Shown: one piece after another, positions 43,710-47,556 of the stretch
How the letters are laid out: each line of letters opens with the position of its first letter
How positions within the stretch are numbered: the first letter of the stretch is position 1
Assembly: GCA_005791165.1 (NCBI GenBank)
Contig: SXXW01000018.1
Location: 1 to 47,556, forward strand
Reading direction: 5' to 3'
DNA from: Cytophagaceae bacterium
GTDB taxonomy: Bacteria > Bacteroidota > Bacteroidia > Cytophagales > Spirosomataceae
Length of the DNA stretch: 47,556 bases
Made by a program: the position numbers and the translations under genes
The notes under the pieces: generated by a model
Databases searched by the model: none
What the model saw: the letters and a program-made list of their open reading frames with translations, nothing else
Told to the model about the DNA's origin: nothing

Positions 43710-46640
43710 ATGTATTTGAATTGCCATTCTTATTATAGTCTACGTTACGGAACGCTTTCGCCAGAGCAATTGGTGGAGGCGGCAGTTTTGCGTGGAATAA
43801 AAACGTTGGCTTTGACGGATATTCATCGGGTCTCTGGGGTTTTTGATTTTGTTCAGGCTTGTCAGGCTGCAGGCATCAAACCGGTGGTGGGAATGGAATT
43901 TAGAAACAAGCATACGTTGATGTATATATGTCTCGCTCGGAACGCCCAAGGCATGGCGCAGATTAATGCTTTTGCCTCAACTTACTTATTGGCCGAGGAG
44001 TCTTGGCCTGAGCGTCCTCCGGTGTGGGAGGATGTGTGGACTATTTTTCCTTGGGTTCGTAAAAAAAAACTCAAAAATTTAGGCGAGCGTGAGCGCTGGG
44101 GGGTACGGGCGAGTGATCGCAATCGTTTGTGGAAGGAAAAGGATTGGGATAAGACGGTTTGGTGTCAGCCCTTTACGTTTTTGGACAAGCGGGGTTTTTC
44201 GATGCATCGCTTGCTGCGTGCAATCGATGAAAATACGCTACTGAGTAAACTTTCTGTGGACGCACAAGCTCAGGAAGATGAGCGTATGTACACGCAAGGA
44301 GAGTTGGCAGATTACTGCCAAGATCATCCATTTTTACTGGAGGAGTCAGAGCGAATTTTAGCGGATTGTTCCTTTGAATTTGATTTTAAACGGCCTAAAA
44401 ATCGGGTCCTTTTTGGTTCAAGTTCGGAGGATGATTTAGCCCTTTTGACTAAGCTTGCTTATGAGGGATTGCGGTATCGGTATCCGCGCTCGGACCGAGA
44501 GGCTAGGGCAAGGGTCGAGAAGGAATTGAAGGTGATTAATGAGCTTGGCTTTAATGCGTATTTTTTAATTACCTGGGATATTATTCGCTATGCACGTTCT
44601 AGGGGCTATTTTCATGTGGGCCGAGGTTCGGGTGCAAATTCGATTGTGGCTTATTGCCTGGGAATTACGGATGTGGATCCGGTGAATTTAGATTTGTATT
44701 TTGAGCGATTTATTAACCCTCACCGGACTAGTCCGCCGGATTTCGACATTGATTTTTCGTGGGATGAGCGGGATGATATTATTGATTATATCTTTAAGCG
44801 TTATGGGGCCAAATATGTGTGTTTGTTGGCGACCTATGTAACTTTTCGGGATAAATCGATTTACCGGGAATTGGCCAAGGTTTTTGGCTTACCTAAATCG
44901 GAGGTAGATACCTGGCTTGATCCGGCGGCAGCGATGCGCGAGGTGGGGTCTGAGGTCCAACGTTTGATCGTCAAATATGGGAATTTACTACTTGATTTTC
45001 CTAACTATTTGAGCATTCATGCGGGAGGAATTTTGATTTCTGAGCATCCTTTAGCTCATTATACTGCTTTGGAACCGATGCCCAAAGGCTTTCCTATTTG
45101 CCAATTTGATATGCATGTGGCGGAGGAGATTGGTTTTGCTAAGTTTGATATTTTGTCTCAAAGAGGCTTAGGCCACATTAAAGAATCGGTGGATATCATT
45201 CGGGCTAATCGAGGCCAAGATGTGGATATTCACCGCGTGCAGGATTTCATGCGCGATGAACAAGTCAGGAAGCAGTTGATGCGCCACGAAACCATGGGTT
45301 GCTTTTACATTGAGTCTCCGGCGATGCGCCAACTACTTAAAAAATTACGGTGCCAAGATTATTTAACCTTGGTGGCGGCTTCGTCGATTATTCGTCCGGG
45401 CGTGGCTTCTTCTGGGATGATGAAGGCTTATATTGAGCGTTTTCATGCTCCAGATTCCTATGAGCCCATTCATCCTTTGATGGGGGAATTAATGAAGGAA
45501 ACGTATGGGGTGATGGTATACCAAGAGGATGTGATTAAGGTGGCGCATTATTTTGCGGGCTTAAGTTTGGCGGAGGCAGATGTACTTCGGAGAGGGATGT
45601 CGGGCAAGTACCGATCTCGGGCAGAATTCGATCGGATACGAGAGGCTTTTTTTGTGAATTGCGCGGATAAGGGATATGAGTTAGCAGTTGCGCGAGAAGT
45701 GTGGAGGCAAATGGAAAGCTTTTCTGGCTATAGTTTTTCCAAAGCCCATTCGGCTTCATTTGCGGTGGAGAGTTATCAAAGTCTGTATTTGAAGACGTAT
45801 TATCCGCTGGAATTTATGGTTGCGGTCATCAATAATTTTGGAGGATTTTACCGGACCGAATTCTATGTACACGAGGCTCGGCGCTGTGGCGCGCAGGTGG
45901 AGGCTCCTGAGATTAATGAGAGTGGGCATTTGACGAGCATTCGGGGCTCTGTGATTTACTTAGGTTGGGTACATGTCAAAGGCCTTGAGAAGCGTGTCAT
46001 TCAGGATTTAATTGCTTCTAGGAGCCAAATGGGTCCATTTCGTTCTTGGGAGGATTTGGTTCACCGGGTTTCATTGGGTTTGGAGCAGGCTATTTTATTG
46101 ATTCGTGTGGGGGCTTTTAGGAATTTGGGTGTGGGAAAGAAGCCTTTGCTATGGGAGGCACATGCCCGCTTTCAAGGAAAGGTATCTCAGGTGGTTTCGA
46201 TGGAGATGTTTGCGGATGATTCTGCCGACATAGGCATATTGCCAGAGTTGGTGCATGAGGAGATCGAGGATGCATTTGATCAGTGGGAGATTTTGGGATT
46301 TCCGCTCTGTTCTCCCTTTGACTTGGTGGACGAACTTCCTGAAACATTATTGGATGCCGATTTATGTTATGAAAGAGGGGATATATTGGGGTATTTAGTG
46401 ACGCTTAAGCCGACTCGCACGAAGGCGGGGGAGCGTATGTATTTTGGTTATTTTGTGGATGTTCGGGGAGAGTTTTTTGATACCTTGCATTTTCCCTCCG
46501 ACTTAAAACAGTATTCTTTCCGCGGAGGCGGCGTTTATTGGATGAAAGGTGTGGTCATGGAGGAGTTTGAACACCGCAGTTTACGTGTGCAGGCTTTGAG
46601 AAAATTAGGCTGGCGAGTGGATCCGAGACGGGCCGATTAA
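43710..46640 (+). CDS. Short DnaE-type DNA polymerase III alpha subunit (DnaE2-like)
   Basis: A 976-aa C-family polymerase, shorter than replicative DnaE (about 1150-1250 aa). It has an N-terminal PHP domain (residues 1 to ~190) and then the palm motifs HVGRGSGANSIVAYCLGITDVDPV near residue 305 and SPPDFDIDFSW near residue 345, which holds catalytic aspartates. YGVMVYQEDVIKVA near residue 600 and the helix-hairpin-helix/OB region follow. The PHP metal site looks degraded: NCHSYYS where active forms have HxH, and ALTDIH for LTDH. Starting 2 nt after dinB, it is probably an error-prone, repressor-controlled polymerase rather than the main replicase. Confidence 0.92.
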   Translation: MYLNCHSYYSLRYGTLSPEQLVEAAVLRGIKTLALTDIHRVSGVFDFVQACQAAGIKPVVGMEFRNKHTLMYICLARNAQGMAQINAFASTYLLAEESWPERPPVWEDVWTIFPWVRKKKLKNLGERERWGVRASDRNRLWKEKDWDKTVWCQPFTFLDKRGFSMHRLLRAIDENTLLSKLSVDAQAQEDERMYTQGELADYCQDHPFLLEESERILADCSFEFDFKRPKNRVLFGSSSEDDLALLTKLAYEGLRYRYPRSDREARARVEKELKVINELGFNAYFLITWDIIRYARSRGYFHVGRGSGANSIVAYCLGITDVDPVNLDLYFERFINPHRTSPPDFDIDFSWDERDDIIDYIFKRYGAKYVCLLATYVTFRDKSIYRELAKVFGLPKSEVDTWLDPAAAMREVGSEVQRLIVKYGNLLLDFPNYLSIHAGGILISEHPLAHYTALEPMPKGFPICQFDMHVAEEIGFAKFDILSQRGLGHIKESVDIIRANRGQDVDIHRVQDFMRDEQVRKQLMRHETMGCFYIESPAMRQLLKKLRCQDYLTLVAASSIIRPGVASSGMMKAYIERFHAPDSYEPIHPLMGELMKETYGVMVYQEDVIKVAHYFAGLSLAEADVLRRGMSGKYRSRAEFDRIREAFFVNCADKGYELAVAREVWRQMESFSGYSFSKAHSASFAVESYQSLYLKTYYPLEFMVAVINNFGGFYRTEFYVHEARRCGAQVEAPEINESGHLTSIRGSVIYLGWVHVKGLEKRVIQDLIASRSQMGPFRSWEDLVHRVSLGLEQAILLIRVGAFRNLGVGKKPLLWEAHARFQGKVSQVVSMEMFADDSADIGILPELVHEEIEDAFDQWEILGFPLCSPFDLVDELPETLLDADLCYERGDILGYLVTLKPTRTKAGERMYFGYFVDVRGEFFDTLHFPSDLKQYSFRGGGVYWMKGVVMEEFEHRSLRVQALRKLGWRVDPRRAD

Positions 46641-46795
46641 TGTAGTTGGAAAATTAAATTTATTTAAAATAAACCAACGAATATTAGGCTATTCGATAGA
46701 TTTTGATGGAGGGGATTTGATTATACAGAATAGATATCCTTGATATAATGAGTATGGGCCAACAAAATGACATTAAATGTGGAAACAATTTGGAC

Positions 46796-46803
46796 TATCT
46801 TTG
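46796..46803 (+). promoter_or_regulatory. Candidate -7 promoter element of msrB
   Basis: TATCTTTG matches TAnnTTTG and is followed by CG. It lies 26 nt before the ATG at 46830. A clear TTG at -33 is lacking. The remaining 46641-46795 intergenic stretch shows nothing recognisable. Confidence 0.42.
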
Positions 46804-46829
46804 CGTTTAAGACGTAAACAAAAATAAAG

Positions 46830-47327
46830 ATGAAAACTATTTTGTCACATGCATTATTTGTACTGGTGTTCATAAGCTTTCAGGCTTGTGGTCAAAATAA
46901 AATGGAAACGAAGACGATGGAAAATTTACCTAAAACAGAAGCTGAATGGAAAGCTAAATTAAGTGAAGAAGAATATTATATTTTGCGTCAAAAAGGTACA
47001 GAAAGACCTTATACAGGTAAGTTTTTAATGCATAATGAAAAAGGGGTGTACACATGTAAAGGCTGTGGCGCCCCGCTTTTTAGTTCAAATTCCAAGTTCG
47101 ACTCGCATTGCGGTTGGCCTTCCTTCGACAAAGAATTAAAAGCAGGAGTCATTAAAGAAACGGTGGACAATACCTTGGGCATGCGCCGTGTTGAAATCAC
47201 TTGCGGAAAATGTGGGGGACATTTAGGTCACGTTTTTGATGATGGTCCTACGGAAACCGGTTTACGTTATTGTGTCAATTCGGTTTCGATTGGTTTTGAG
47301 CCAGTCAAAAAGGAAAGTAAAAAATAA
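46830..47327 (+). CDS. msrB: Peptide-methionine (R)-S-oxide reductase, lipoprotein form
   Basis: A 165-aa MsrB that reduces methionine-R-sulfoxide in proteins. A lipobox signal peptide (FISFQAC, lipidated Cys20) shows that it acts outside the cytoplasm, anchored to a membrane. The zinc-binding pairs are CKGCG and CGKCGG, and GHVFDDGPTETGLRYCVNSVS holds the catalytic cysteine near residue 147. HCGWPSFD is the substrate-site motif. There is no MsrA domain. It is a single gene with a TATCTTTG -7 match upstream and a heptamer-repeat hairpin downstream. Confidence 0.95.
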   Translation: MKTILSHALFVLVFISFQACGQNKMETKTMENLPKTEAEWKAKLSEEEYYILRQKGTERPYTGKFLMHNEKGVYTCKGCGAPLFSSNSKFDSHCGWPSFDKELKAGVIKETVDNTLGMRRVEITCGKCGGHLGHVFDDGPTETGLRYCVNSVSIGFEPVKKESKK

Positions 47328-47330
47328 AAA

Positions 47331-47416
47331 ATTAGGTAATAGGTATCAGGTATTATTAATATAAAACTGAAAATTTAAACCTAATACTTCTTTTTCTTAC
47401 CTAATACCTAATACTT
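47331..47416. repeat. Heptamer (AGGTATT-type) repeats in inverted arrangement
   Basis: ATTAGGTAATAGGTA (47331-47345) is matched in inverse by TACCTAATACCTAAT (47398-47412), 14 of 15 bases. Each arm consists of 7-nt units of the AGGTATT type, three on the left (to 47354). ACCTAATACTT occurs as a direct repeat at 47379-47389 and 47406-47416. The array lies just past the msrB stop and abuts the IS-like end. Confidence 0.6.
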
Positions 47417-47439
47417 GTCAGTGCCTGAAATAGATTGAC

Positions 47440-47472
47440 CGTTTTTTAAAGATAATAACAATTTAAAAAACG
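47440..47472 (+). repeat. Inverted repeat ahead of the transposase start
   Basis: CGTTTTTTAAA (47440-47450) and TTTAAAAAACG (47462-47472) form a perfect 11-bp stem with an 11-nt loop, ending 5 nt before the transposase ATG. Such hairpins near IS ends can block read-through transcription or translation from outside promoters; that role here is inference. Confidence 0.6.
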
Positions 47473-47477
47473 AAAAA

Positions 47478-47556
47478 ATGGCAAAAATCACAAAATCCTT
47501 TAGCTTGAGTGTCCCACAGCGTCAACGTCGAATTTTTAGTGAATCATTTAAACGAG
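47478..47556 (+). CDS. Transposase OrfA (HTH), N-terminal fragment cut by the window end
   Basis: 26 codons are visible from ATG at 47478 and remain open at the edge. The basic sequence ends in RQRRIFSESFKR, which resembles the start of the helix-turn-helix domain of IS3-family OrfA (transposase_8) proteins. The truncation is due to the window edge, not necessarily to the element. Confidence 0.55.
   Translation, partial: MAKITKSFSLSVPQRQRRIFSESFKR

Larger units (their letters stand above)
47416..47556 (+). mobile_element. Left end of a probable IS3-family insertion sequence (partial)
   Basis: From TGTCAGTGCCTGAAATAGA at 47416 a typical IS3-like terminus runs into a hairpin and then the start of a transposase OrfA. 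Only 141 bp are inside the window. The TG dinucleotide start and the short distance (62 nt) to the transposase ATG fit IS3-family architecture. The exact boundary is inferred, because the right end and target duplication are outside the window. Confidence 0.55.

Noticed and set aside
46117..46347. 76-aa minus-strand frame inside the short dnaE
   Set aside because: Pro-rich composition typical of antisense to a GC-richer gene; no conserved features.
47331..47416. CRISPR array
   Set aside because: The repeats are 7-nt units in tandem and inverted form with no unique spacers of constant length.

Overview
The window reads as chromosomal DNA of a Bacteroidota bacterium, most likely a pigmented, aerobic member of the Cytophagales (a freshwater Spirosomataceae-type organism would fit; genus and family are inference). 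The evidence is a fused murF-alr gene, a subtilase ending in a type IX secretion (T9SS) sorting domain, a TonB-dependent receptor with a carboxypeptidase-like N-terminal domain, a lycopene cyclase, a bacillithiol-type YtxJ protein, low GC, and the Bacteroidota promoter pattern TTTG-N17-20-TAnnTTTG in front of several genes. No tRNA gene, CRISPR array or prophage was recognised.

Layout: 1-217 looks like the promoter and leader of an rRNA operon transcribed leftwards off the window. 218-3354 (-) holds tyrS and queA with a small membrane protein. 3500-5116 (+) is a cobalamin adenosyltransferase and ilvE, ending tail to tail on a lipoprotein gene. 5914-9793 (-) is birA, an acyl-CoA synthetase and an Omp85-like protein. 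9858-17822 (+) runs through rsfS, ftsH, lpxH, an acyl-ACP desaturase, an rRNA/tRNA methyltransferase, a lysine-rich histone-like gene with a frame break, and a NatAB-type ABC exporter. 17823-24553 holds an ArsC-like protein, fumC, an ArsR/YCII pair, murF-alr and pgk. 24713-26865 (+) holds a FAN1-like VRR-NUC nuclease and a ribosome hibernation factor. 26916-31482 (-) is metK and a ytxJ / outer-membrane protein / lipA / crtY run. 31548-34639 (+) is an overlapping waaA-rsgA-ROK kinase run. 34663-36303 (-) is the T9SS subtilase. 36415-39350 (+) is a cysteine-rich metal-handling module. 39493-42408 (-) is tex and a LexA/CI-like repressor, divergent from dinB and a short dnaE (42517-46640). The right edge holds a lipoprotein MsrB, a heptamer-repeat hairpin and the start of an IS3-like element.

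Most of the window is housekeeping: translation, cell wall, lipid A, lipids, cofactors and central carbon. The accessory parts most worth attention are four. First, the Cys-rich small protein / TonB receptor / heavy-metal-binding protein module. Second, the self-cleaving-type repressor facing dinB-dnaE with two inverted repeats between them. Third, the histone-like gene split by a +1 frame change next to a run of ten A. Fourth, the rRNA promoter at the left edge. I did not find a convincing wholly new defence or mobile system.
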